A stretch of DNA of 5,374 nt from positions 1-5,374 of the forward strand of contig JAJECR010000232.1 of assembly GCA_022821935.1 (NCBI GenBank), read 5' to 3'. A program made the position numbers and the translations under genes. The notes beneath the pieces were generated by a model, which had not been told where the DNA came from, ran no database searches, and saw only the letters and a list, made by a program, of their open reading frames with translations. Source of the DNA: Candidatus Latescibacterota bacterium (GTDB lineage: Bacteria; JAAXHH01). Below, piece after piece: positions 1-4,927 of the stretch (the stretch's first letter is position 1; each line of letters begins with the position of its first letter).

Positions 1-108
1 CCCGCCCTGGAACCGTACGACGATGTCGGCCCGCTCACTCAGGAAATCGACGATCTTGCCCTTGCCTTCGTCGCCCCACGCTGCACCTACGAGAATGCGA
101 ACGGCCAT
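1..108 (-). CDS. purA: Adenylosuccinate synthetase, N-terminal 36 residues (partial)
   Basis: Only the first 36 codons are present; the gene runs off the left edge. Adenylosuccinate synthetase joins IMP and aspartate using GTP, the first committed step of AMP synthesis, in the cytoplasm. The visible peptide starts MAVRILVGAAWGDEGKGK, continues with IVDFLSERADIVVRFQGG, and matches the family's N-terminal phosphate-binding segment (WGDEGKGK), which carries the catalytic Asp and Lys near residues 13 and 16 of the E. coli enzyme. The residue before the Trp is Ala, where Gln is usual. The ATG is preceded by AAGGAGC about 12 bases upstream, a slightly long spacing. The leader between promoter and start is about 150 nt and structured (see separate entries). 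Identification is firm despite the short length because this segment is highly conserved. Confidence 0.93.
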   Translation of the reverse strand, partial: MAVRILVGAAWGDEGKGKIVDFLSERADIVVRFQGG

Positions 109-120
109 TGGGTTTTTTCT

Positions 121-127
121 GCTCCTT
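121..127 (-). promoter_or_regulatory. Ribosome binding site of purA
   Basis: On the minus strand this reads AAGGAGC, a near-perfect Shine-Dalgarno match, ending 12 bases before the purA ATG. The spacer is A-rich (AGAAAAAACCCA) and so probably unstructured. It supports the ATG at 108 as the true start. Confidence 0.75.
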
Positions 128-146
128 ACGCGATGCCCGGACGGCC

Positions 147-187
147 GATGCCGCGCGTCACGGCAGAGATGCCACGCGTCATGGCAG
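147..187 (-). repeat. Tandem pair of 20-base palindromic units in the purA leader
   Basis: Two 20-base units occupy 168-187 and 147-166, 21 bases apart. On the minus strand they read CTGCCATGACGCGTGGCATC and CTGCCGTGACGCGCGGCATC. They differ at two positions only. The two changes (A to G, T to C) sit at paired positions of the inverted repeat TGCCR...YGGCA, so symmetry is kept in both. In the purA mRNA each would form a 5-bp stem with a 7-nt loop, extendable by two pairs. As DNA they would be two operators spaced two helical turns apart on one face. A degenerate third copy of the unit's end (GGGCATC) lies at 132-138. The function is unknown; a repressor site or an RNA element are both possible. 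Confidence 0.7.
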
Positions 188-200
188 GCCGGCAACCGGG

Positions 201-239
201 TTTATAAACAACAAAAGGGCGAGTCATAAGACCCGCCCT
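201..239 (-). terminator. Terminator-like hairpin in the purA leader (candidate attenuator)
   Basis: Read on the minus strand, AGGGCGGGTC (239-230), a TTAT loop and GACTCGCCCT (225-216) form a 10-bp stem with one C/A mismatch. It is followed at once by TTTTGTTGTTTATAAA, a fair U-tract. No minus-strand gene lies upstream whose transcript would need ending here, because the neighbouring gene at 469 is on the plus strand and points away. The hairpin starts about 20 nt after the predicted purA transcription start, so it would act on purA's own transcript as an attenuator, or else end a roughly 50-nt small RNA. Termination activity is inferred from shape only. Confidence 0.6.
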
Positions 240-240
240 C

Positions 241-256
241 AAGACCGTTAGATCTT
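241..256 (-). other. 5'-terminal leader hairpin and possible antiterminator arm
   Basis: On the minus strand AAGATC-TAAC-GGTCTT folds as a 6-bp stem with one G-U pair, right at the predicted 5' end of the purA transcript. The same left arm, extended to GTAAGATC (258-251), can instead pair over 8 bases (two of them G-U) with GGTCTTAT (234-227), which spans one arm and the loop of the terminator-like hairpin. The two pairings exclude each other, the usual arrangement of an attenuator. No ligand-binding fold or leader peptide is recognisable. Confidence 0.4.
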
Positions 257-263
257 ACAGTTC

Positions 264-293
264 ATTGTATGTAGTATGAATGCGGGAGGTCAA
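264..293 (-). promoter_or_regulatory. Predicted sigma70-type promoter for purA
   Basis: On the minus strand TTGACC (293-288) is followed after 18 bases by TACAAT (269-264). Each box is one base from the consensus (TTGACA and TATAAT). A T-rich run lies just upstream of the -35 box (TTTTTTTC, 301-294) and may act as an UP-like element. Transcription would start near 257, giving purA a leader of about 150 nt. Promoter consensus in an unidentified phylum is an assumption, but the match and its place upstream of purA agree. Confidence 0.65.
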
Positions 294-353
294 GAAAAAA
301 AGGCATGCAAAACAGGTGCTGCCACGACGCCGGCGCACCGTCAATCAGATCGG

Positions 354-381
354 TTGACATTCGTGCCCTGCATGGTACTAA
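354..381 (+). promoter_or_regulatory. Predicted sigma70-type promoter for the sugar isomerase-like gene
   Basis: TTGACA (354-359), a perfect -35 box, is followed after 16 bases by TACTAA (376-381), a moderate -10 box. Transcription would start near 388, giving an 80-nt leader before the ATG at 469. It is divergent from the predicted purA promoter, with about 60 bases between the two -35 boxes, close enough for shared or interfering regulation. Confidence 0.6.
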
Positions 382-453
382 TGCAACTATGACCGTAAGC
401 GGGCAGGAGCGCGAACGTGCAGGCCCTACTCAATAAGAAGAGAGGAATAAGAC

Positions 454-460
454 GAGAGGA
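454..460 (+). promoter_or_regulatory. Ribosome binding site of the sugar isomerase-like gene
   Basis: GAGAGGA lies 8 bases before the ATG at 469 and fixes that start. A second purine-rich tract (AAGAAGAGAGGAATAA, 435-450) just upstream has no start codon at a useful distance. Confidence 0.7.
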
Positions 461-468
461 ACTTTCCC

Positions 469-1275
469 ATGTATTCGTGCATCAACGGTGCGACAACCAT
501 GCCCTATACCCTTGAGCAGGATCTGGAAGCGGCGGCGAAGGCGGGATTCGACGCTGTAGAGATCTGGTCCAGGAAACTCGACGCGTATCTGGAGAACCAT
601 GACGTCACCGAGTTGAAGGCGTGCCTTGATACCTTTGGATTGCGCGCGGCCTCGCTCTGTCCCTACGGGCTGGTCGGGTTCGACGACAATCGAACGCAGC
701 TACAGGAAATCGAACGCGCGGCGGAGATAGCCGCGGCGATCGACTGTCCCGTCCTCCTCGTCTGCGCCGACGCGCCTCCGGAAGGCATGGACCGGGATAG
801 AGCCTTTGATACCATGGCCGCCGCGGCCCGGTCATACGCGGAACGTGCCGCCGCCCATGGCGTGAAGATCGCCATCGAGCCTCTCGGACGGCATCCCTTC
901 ATCCCGGGCCCCCGCGAGGCCCTGGAGGTGATCGAACGGGCCGGACACGGCAGCTTGGGATTGATGATGGATTTCTTCCACTACTACAAGTCGGATGTCC
1001 CCCTCGCGGATGTGCTGTCCATCCCCACCGAGTTGCTGTTGATCGTCCACGTCGACGACTGCGAGGACCTGCCGCTGGCCGATTTAACCGACCAGCATCG
1101 CGTGTACATGGGCGAAGGCGTGATCCCGCTGGGGCAAATGCTGGGCGCACTCAGATCGAAAGGCTACGACGGCGCCCTGTCTGTCGAGATCTTTCGCGAG
1201 GAATATTGGGAGAAGGACCCGGTGGAGATCTCCGTCGATGCGAAAGCCGCGTACGATCGAATGATGGAGGTCTGA
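469..1275 (+). CDS. Sugar phosphate isomerase/epimerase family protein (IolE/xylose isomerase-like TIM barrel)
   Basis: A complete 268-residue soluble protein with no signal peptide. It belongs to the xylose isomerase-like TIM-barrel group (AP_endonuc_2 fold), which includes IolE and D-tagatose 3-epimerase. Family landmarks appear in order: the N-terminal AGFDAVEIW strand (25-33), IAIEPLG with Glu137, MMDFFH with Asp168 and His171, IVHVDD with His194, MGEG (214-217) and LSVEIF with Glu240. Glu137, Asp168, His194 and Glu240 fit the Glu-Asp-His-Glu divalent-metal site of the epimerases, and His171 fits the conserved active-site His. The length is typical. The substrate cannot be told from sequence: members act on ketoses, inosose or hydroxypyruvate. 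It stands alone, with its own predicted promoter and ribosome site, and no sugar transporter or dehydrogenase is in view to hint at a pathway. The fold call is firm; the reaction is open. Confidence 0.88.
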   Translation: MYSCINGATTMPYTLEQDLEAAAKAGFDAVEIWSRKLDAYLENHDVTELKACLDTFGLRAASLCPYGLVGFDDNRTQLQEIERAAEIAAAIDCPVLLVCADAPPEGMDRDRAFDTMAAAARSYAERAAAHGVKIAIEPLGRHPFIPGPREALEVIERAGHGSLGLMMDFFHYYKSDVPLADVLSIPTELLLIVHVDDCEDLPLADLTDQHRVYMGEGVIPLGQMLGALRSKGYDGALSVEIFREEYWEKDPVEISVDAKAAYDRMMEV

Positions 1276-1289
1276 TTCCGTACCTCCAT
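1264..1289. repeat. Perfect 8-bp inverted repeat across the isomerase stop codon
   Basis: ATGGAGGT (1264-1271) and ACCTCCAT (1282-1289) are exact inverted copies around a 10-base loop that holds the TGA stop. On the plus strand no T-run follows, so it is not a standard intrinsic terminator; it could stabilise the mRNA 3' end. The rest of the convergent gap to 1364 holds a small CGCG-AAAA-CGCG hairpin (about 1319-1330). No clear terminator is seen for either converging transcript. Confidence 0.4.
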
Positions 1290-1364
1290 GCGGTTCGATG
1301 ATCCGGAAACCTGTTCGACGCGAAAACGCGGACCCGGGTTAAATTTCGCCGATCCCGAAACAAG

Positions 1365-2867
1365 CTATTCCGCGTCCGGCTTCCTGTACCGCAGGTTCAG
1401 GGTCTTTGGATGGGCGGCGCGGGCCTCGTCAAGGCGGCTGACCGGCGTGGTGTGGGGGGCGTTGCGGACGAGGTCCGGATCGTTTTCCACTTCCTCGGCA
1501 ATGGCGGTCATGGCGTCGATGAATTGGTCGATGGATTCCTTGCTCTCGGTTTCCGTGGGCTCGACCATGGCGGCCTCGGGGACGATAAGCGGGAAGTAGA
1601 TCGTCGGTGCGTAGAAACCGTAGTCGAGTAGCCGCTTGGCGATATCGAGCATTTTGACACCATGTTCACGGAACCGGGTGCCGGAGGCCACGAATTCGTG
1701 CTGGCAGGGCACTTCAGCAGGAATGGGGGTCTCCTTCTGCGCGCCGTGGACGAGGACGGTGCGGGGGTAGTGTTTCTCCAGGCGCCGCATGATGTAGTTG
1801 GCGTTCAGGATGGCGTTCTCGCTCACCTGCCGCAGGCCGTCCGGACCGTTGGCGCGGATATAGGCGTAGGCCCTGACCATCATGCCGAAGCTGCCGCCGA
1901 AGCTGCGGACGCGGCCGATGGATTCCGGCCGGTCGTAGTCGAACCGGTACGCGTCGCCGTCCTTCACCGGCACGGGCGCCGGCAAGAACCGGACCAGGTC
2001 GCTCCGCACCCCGACGGGCCCGGCCCCTGGGCCGCCGCCGCCGTGGGGCGTGGAAAAGGTCTTGTGGAGGTTGAAGTGGACGACGTCGAACCCCATGTCG
2101 CCGGGCCGGGTGATGCCGAGGACCGCGTTGAGGTTCGCCCCGTCCATGTAGAGCAGGGCGCCCGCGTCGTGGACGATGTCCGCGATAGTGCGGATTTCGG
2201 ATTCGAACAGCCCCAGCGTATTGGGATTGGTGAGCATGAAGGCGGCCGTTTCCTCGTCGATCAGCTCCGCCAGCCTGCCGGTGTCCACCAGACCATGGGC
2301 ATTGGTCGGGATCTGCACCGTTTCGTAGCCCACCAGGGTGACGCTGGCCGGGTTAGTACCATGGGCCGAATCGGGTATGATGACCTTACGCCGGGCGTGT
2401 CCCAGGCTCTCGTGGTAGGCCCGCATGATCATCAGGCCGGTCAGTTCGCCGTGCGCCCCGGCCGCGGGTTGCAGCGAGACTCCGTCCAGGCCGGCAATTT
2501 CCGCCAGGTCATGGGATAGTTCGTACAGGAGCTGCAGGCTCCCCTGGCAGGTCTCGTCCTGCTGCATGGGATGCAGGCGCGCGAATCCCGGCAAGGCGGC
2601 CATGTCTTCGTTGACCTTCGGGTTGTGCTTGATGGTGCATGAACCGAGGGGGTACATGGCCCGGTCCGGATGATAGTTCAGCGTGGACAGCCGGGTATAG
2701 TGGCGGACGACATCGACCTCGCTGACTTCCGGCAGCTCGGGTGGTACTACGCGAACATCCCCGGCGGGCAGGTACTCTGCAAGGGACCTTGCGGGTACGT
2801 CCGGCTCCGGCAGCGACACGCCCCGTCTTCCAGGCGAACTCAGTTCAAATACGAGCGGTTCCGACAA
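1365..2867 (-). CDS. gcvPB: Glycine dehydrogenase (decarboxylating) subunit 2, P-protein beta-type subunit
   Basis: A complete 500-residue PLP enzyme subunit. With GcvPA it forms the P-protein of the glycine cleavage system, which decarboxylates glycine and loads the aminomethyl group on lipoyl-GcvH. Hallmarks are clear: FELSSPGRRG at the N-terminus, YPLGSCTIKHNPKVNED (72-88), SLQPAAGAHGELTGL (131-145), PDSAHGTNPAS (165-175), YMDGANLNAVLG with Asp242 facing the PLP ring, and HFNLHKTFSTPHGGGGPG with Lys269 as the PLP Schiff-base lysine. The length is slightly above the usual 475-490. The start is a TTG: the peptide after it already aligns with the family (SEPLVFELSSPGRRG), AAGGAGAGG sits 7 bases upstream, and the first in-frame Met is residue 71, far too late. 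It lies 145 bases after gcvPA, an unusually long gap for a pair that often abuts or overlaps. Confidence 0.97.
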   Translation of the reverse strand: MSEPLVFELSSPGRRGVSLPEPDVPARSLAEYLPAGDVRVVPPELPEVSEVDVVRHYTRLSTLNYHPDRAMYPLGSCTIKHNPKVNEDMAALPGFARLHPMQQDETCQGSLQLLYELSHDLAEIAGLDGVSLQPAAGAHGELTGLMIMRAYHESLGHARRKVIIPDSAHGTNPASVTLVGYETVQIPTNAHGLVDTGRLAELIDEETAAFMLTNPNTLGLFESEIRTIADIVHDAGALLYMDGANLNAVLGITRPGDMGFDVVHFNLHKTFSTPHGGGGPGAGPVGVRSDLVRFLPAPVPVKDGDAYRFDYDRPESIGRVRSFGGSFGMMVRAYAYIRANGPDGLRQVSENAILNANYIMRRLEKHYPRTVLVHGAQKETPIPAEVPCQHEFVASGTRFREHGVKMLDIAKRLLDYGFYAPTIYFPLIVPEAAMVEPTETESKESIDQFIDAMTAIAEEVENDPDLVRNAPHTTPVSRLDEARAAHPKTLNLRYRKPDAE

Positions 2868-3012
2868 ATTGTTTCCTCTCCTTATGCGTTCGTTCCGTGT
2901 TTGCGGTTCGGCGTTCGCCGGTCCGCGTCCGGCGGCTCCGCGCCCGACACACCGTCTTCGTCTGCTCCTGTTGGCGGCTCCTCGCCCACAGATCCACGTT
3001 CCCTTCCACAGT
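2868..3012 (-). other. gcvPA-gcvPB spacer with a short direct repeat
   Basis: These 145 bases separate two genes whose products act as one enzyme. They hold a 15-base direct repeat, GGCGGCTCC(G/T)CGCCC on the plus strand, at 2931-2945 and 2973-2987 (one mismatch, period 42). They also hold a tight hairpin, CGGCG-AA-CGCCG, at about 2907-2918, and an odd palindrome ACAGTT-C-AACTGT (3008-3020) over the gcvPA stop. A 35-codon GTG-started frame (2989-2882) ends in a TAA touching the gcvPB ribosome site, but it has only a poor ribosome site of its own and no recognisable content. No convincing promoter or terminator is seen, so co-transcription is assumed. Confidence 0.5.
2875..2883 (-). promoter_or_regulatory. 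Ribosome binding site deciding the TTG start of gcvPB
   Basis: The minus strand reads AAGGAGAGG and then, after 7 bases (AAACAAT), the TTG. The strong, well-spaced site compensates for the weak start codon and is the main reason to accept TTG at 2867. Confidence 0.75.
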
Positions 3013-4356
3013 TCAACTGTATCGCCCCAGGGCTTCCACCAGCCGATCGATCTGGGCGCGCGTCCGCCGTTCCGTTACAGCGATCAACAGGCCGTTTTCC
3101 AGTTCCAGTGAAGGGAAGCGCCGCAGATCGATGCCGGCAAGCAGTCGCTCCTCGGCGAGCCTCGTCACGATTTCGCCGGGAGGCGCCGGCGTCTGTACCA
3201 CGAACTCCTTGAAGAACGGCCGGTCGAAGGCGAGTGCATAGCCAGGCAGGTCCGCGATACGCTCCGCTGCGTAGTGGCTCTTGTGGAGACACAGCTCCGC
3301 TACCTGCCTCAACCCCTCTTTACCGATCAACGATAGGTAGATCGTCGCCATCAGGGCGTTGAGTTGCTGGCTGGTGCAGATGTTCGACGTCGCCTTGTCC
3401 CGCCGGATGTGCTGTTCGCGGGCCTGCAGTGTCAGGACGAACCCTCGGCGGTTCTCCTGGTCGACGGTCTGTCCCGCGATGCGTCCGGGCATGCGCCGGA
3501 CGAAGCGGTCCCGCGCCGCGAAGAACCCCAGGGCCGGTCCGCCGTAACTCACGTGATTCCCCATGGACTGCCCCTCGCCTACGGCGATGTCCGCGCCGTA
3601 GGCGCCCGGAGATTCGATGACCCCGAGGGAGATCGGGTCCACGGCCATGACCAGGAGAGCGCCCGCGGCATGCACGACCCGTTCCAGGTCCCCCATGGAC
3701 TCCAGGCAGCCGAAGAAATTGGGATGCTGGACGATGACGCAGGCCGTATCCTCGGACAGGGCGGACGCCAGCCGGTCTGGGTCCAGCGCGCCGCCGGCAC
3801 AGGGCAGCGTCTCCACCTCGATGCCCGGTCCGTGGGCGTAAGTATATACCGTTTCGACGTAGTGGGGGTGCAGGCCGCCCGCCAGGAGCACGCGGTTGCG
3901 CCGCGTCGCCGAGCGAGCCAGCAGCGCCGCCTCCGCCGTCGCCGAGGCGCCGTCGTACATGGAAGCGTTGGCCACGTCCAGGCCTGTCAGCTCGCAGATC
4001 ATCGTCTGGAATTCGTAAATGCCCTGTAACGTCCCCTGGCTCACCTCCGGCTGGTAGGGGGTGTAGGAAGTCAGGTATTCCGAGCGGCCCGCCAGGTGGC
4101 CGACTGCGCTGGGAACGAAGTGGTCGTACATGCCGCCGCCCACGAAAGACGCCATCCGGTCGGCCGAGGCATTCCGGTCGGCCATCTCGCCCATCGCATC
4201 GTGGAGTTCGAGTTCTGAAAGGGCGGGCGGGAGGTCCAGGGGGGCGTCGAGTCGAACGTCTTCCGGGATGACCGTCAGCAGTGCTTCGACCGACTCGATG
4301 CCGATGGCGGCCATCATCGCCCGCCGGTCGGCATCGGTATTTGGAATATACGTCAT
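3013..4356 (-). CDS. gcvPA: Glycine dehydrogenase (decarboxylating) subunit 1, P-protein alpha-type subunit
   Basis: A complete 447-residue subunit, the usual family length. It pairs with GcvPB to form the glycine-decarboxylating P-protein; this half has the aminotransferase-like fold but lacks the PLP lysine, which GcvPB supplies. Family blocks visible: MTYIPNTDADRRAMM at the start, FVGGGMYDHFVPSAV (71-85), YTPYQPEVSQGTLQGIYEFQ (98-117), ASMYDGASATAEA (131-143), VQHPNFFGCLE (209-219), the glycine-rich YGGPALGFFA (271-280) and DKATSNICTSQQLNALMA (320-337). I chose the ATG at 4356 because the protein aligns from there and GGAG lies about 6 bases before it; an upstream in-frame GTG (4389) would add 11 atypical residues. 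It follows gcvH by 91 bases, most of which is a duplicated gcvH tail. Confidence 0.97.
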   Translation of the reverse strand: MTYIPNTDADRRAMMAAIGIESVEALLTVIPEDVRLDAPLDLPPALSELELHDAMGEMADRNASADRMASFVGGGMYDHFVPSAVGHLAGRSEYLTSYTPYQPEVSQGTLQGIYEFQTMICELTGLDVANASMYDGASATAEAALLARSATRRNRVLLAGGLHPHYVETVYTYAHGPGIEVETLPCAGGALDPDRLASALSEDTACVIVQHPNFFGCLESMGDLERVVHAAGALLVMAVDPISLGVIESPGAYGADIAVGEGQSMGNHVSYGGPALGFFAARDRFVRRMPGRIAGQTVDQENRRGFVLTLQAREQHIRRDKATSNICTSQQLNALMATIYLSLIGKEGLRQVAELCLHKSHYAAERIADLPGYALAFDRPFFKEFVVQTPAPPGEIVTRLAEERLLAGIDLRRFPSLELENGLLIAVTERRTRAQIDRLVEALGRYS

Positions 4357-4410
4357 GGGTTCTCCGCTGGGGCCGACCCCTGAAGGCACCGCGCGCTCAA
4401 TCGCCGTGCG

Positions 4411-4479
4411 CTCAGGCGCCGGTGAAGGAGCGGTAGTCCGCGGACCCTCAAGCGCCGGTGAAGGAGCGGTAGTCCGCGG
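4411..4479 (-). repeat. 36-base tandem duplication of the gcvH 3' end
   Basis: The 33 bases at 4447-4479 (the last codons of gcvH, encoding ADYRSFTGA, and the TGA) recur at 4411-4443 with one mismatch and a period of exactly 36 bases (12 codons). The second copy lies just after the stop in the same frame and ends in its own TGA. Translation past the first stop would add GSADYRSFTGA. The near-identity points to a recent slippage or unequal-crossover event. The copy is probably untranslated. Confidence 0.9.
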
Positions 4480-4828
4480 CGGTCATCAGGCTGGTGAAGG
4501 CGCCCGCGTCGTCCACCTTGAGCCTGATCATCCATCCGTCGCCGTAAGGGTCCTGGTTGACTGCTTCGGGGTTGTCTTCCAGGTCGTCGTTGACCTCCGT
4601 AACGGTCCCGCCCATCGGACTGTAGAGGTCCGACACGGTCTTCACGGCTTCCACCGCGCCGAAGACGCCCATCTCGGCCACGGTGTCGCCTTCCGAAGGC
4701 AGTTCCACGAAAACGATGTCGCCGAGTTCGGACTGGGCGAAGTCCGTGATGCCGACGGTGGCGACGTCGCCCTCGAGGCGCACCCACTCGTGTTCGGACG
4801 AATAGCGGAGATCTGCGGGCGTGTTCAT
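4448..4828 (-). CDS. gcvH: Glycine cleavage system H protein (lipoyl carrier)
   Basis: A complete 126-residue protein, the usual family size. It carries the aminomethyl group from the P-protein to the T-protein on a lipoyl arm, and the reduced arm is then reoxidised by lipoamide dehydrogenase. The N-terminus (LRYSSEHEWVRLEGDVATVGITDFAQ) is typical. The lipoylation hairpin reads FGAVEAVKTVSDLYSPMGG, with Lys63 as the modified residue. The conserved NQDPYGDGWMIRL block follows (91-103). The ATG at 4828 is preferred: AAGGA lies 4 bases upstream and GGAG slightly further, and the earlier in-frame starts (TTG 4891, ATG 4879) would add a charged tail not seen in the family. Its last 10 codons plus stop are duplicated directly downstream. 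It sits between accC and gcvPA on one strand, probably one transcript. Confidence 0.97.
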   Translation of the reverse strand: MNTPADLRYSSEHEWVRLEGDVATVGITDFAQSELGDIVFVELPSEGDTVAEMGVFGAVEAVKTVSDLYSPMGGTVTEVNDDLEDNPEAVNQDPYGDGWMIRLKVDDAGAFTSLMTAADYRSFTGA

Positions 4829-4873
4829 GCGTTCCTTTCTCCGGCGCTCTGGTCCGTTGCGGCCCTCGCAGCC

Positions 4874-4927
4874 GGTCATATCTGTCTTCAACCTGACGAG
4901 GTCATATCTTCAACCTGACGGAGTCAT
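4874..4927 (-). repeat. Tandem repeat of the accC 3' end
   Basis: On the minus strand ATGACTCCGTCAGGTTGA (4927-4910, the last codons and stop of accC) recurs as ATGACCTCGTCAGGTTGA (4905-4888), differing only by a TC/CT swap, 22 bases downstream. A third partial copy, AGATATGACC, lies at 4883-4874, 26 bases further. Unlike the gcvH case the period is not a multiple of three. The copies lie between the accC stop and the gcvH ribosome site and have no evident coding role. Confidence 0.8.

Noticed and set aside
147..187. Paired leader hairpins as a mini-ykkC (guanidine-II) riboswitch
   Set aside because: That class needs two hairpins with ACGR loops. Here the loop region reads TGACGCG (ACGC), the linker is very short, and the downstream gene is purA rather than a guanidine-related gene.
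389..436. 15-codon ATG frame in the leader of the sugar isomerase-like gene
   Set aside because: It has no ribosome site because the predicted transcript starts almost at its ATG, and its sequence shows no run of regulatory codons. It is likely chance.
1276..1364. Bidirectional terminator between the convergent genes
   Set aside because: Small hairpins exist (CGCG-AAAA-CGCG, and TTTCG/CGAAA near 1346-1362), but none has a solid stem followed by a T-run on either strand.
1662..2519. Long plus-strand open frame (285 codons) antisense to gcvPB
   Set aside because: It lies wholly inside a well-conserved minus-strand gene and its translation is low-complexity Val/Gly/His/Asp-rich, typical of an antisense shadow in GC-rich DNA.
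3364..4029. Plus-strand open frame (221 codons) antisense to gcvPA
   Set aside because: Same reason: no recognisable domain, and it is fully explained by codon bias of the gene on the other strand.
4829..4909. Separate promoter or glycine riboswitch in front of gcvH
   Set aside because: The 81-base gap is too short for a tandem glycine riboswitch, and no -35/-10 pair with acceptable spacing was found; the TTGAAG and TATGAC matches come from the tandem repeat and are 27 bases apart.
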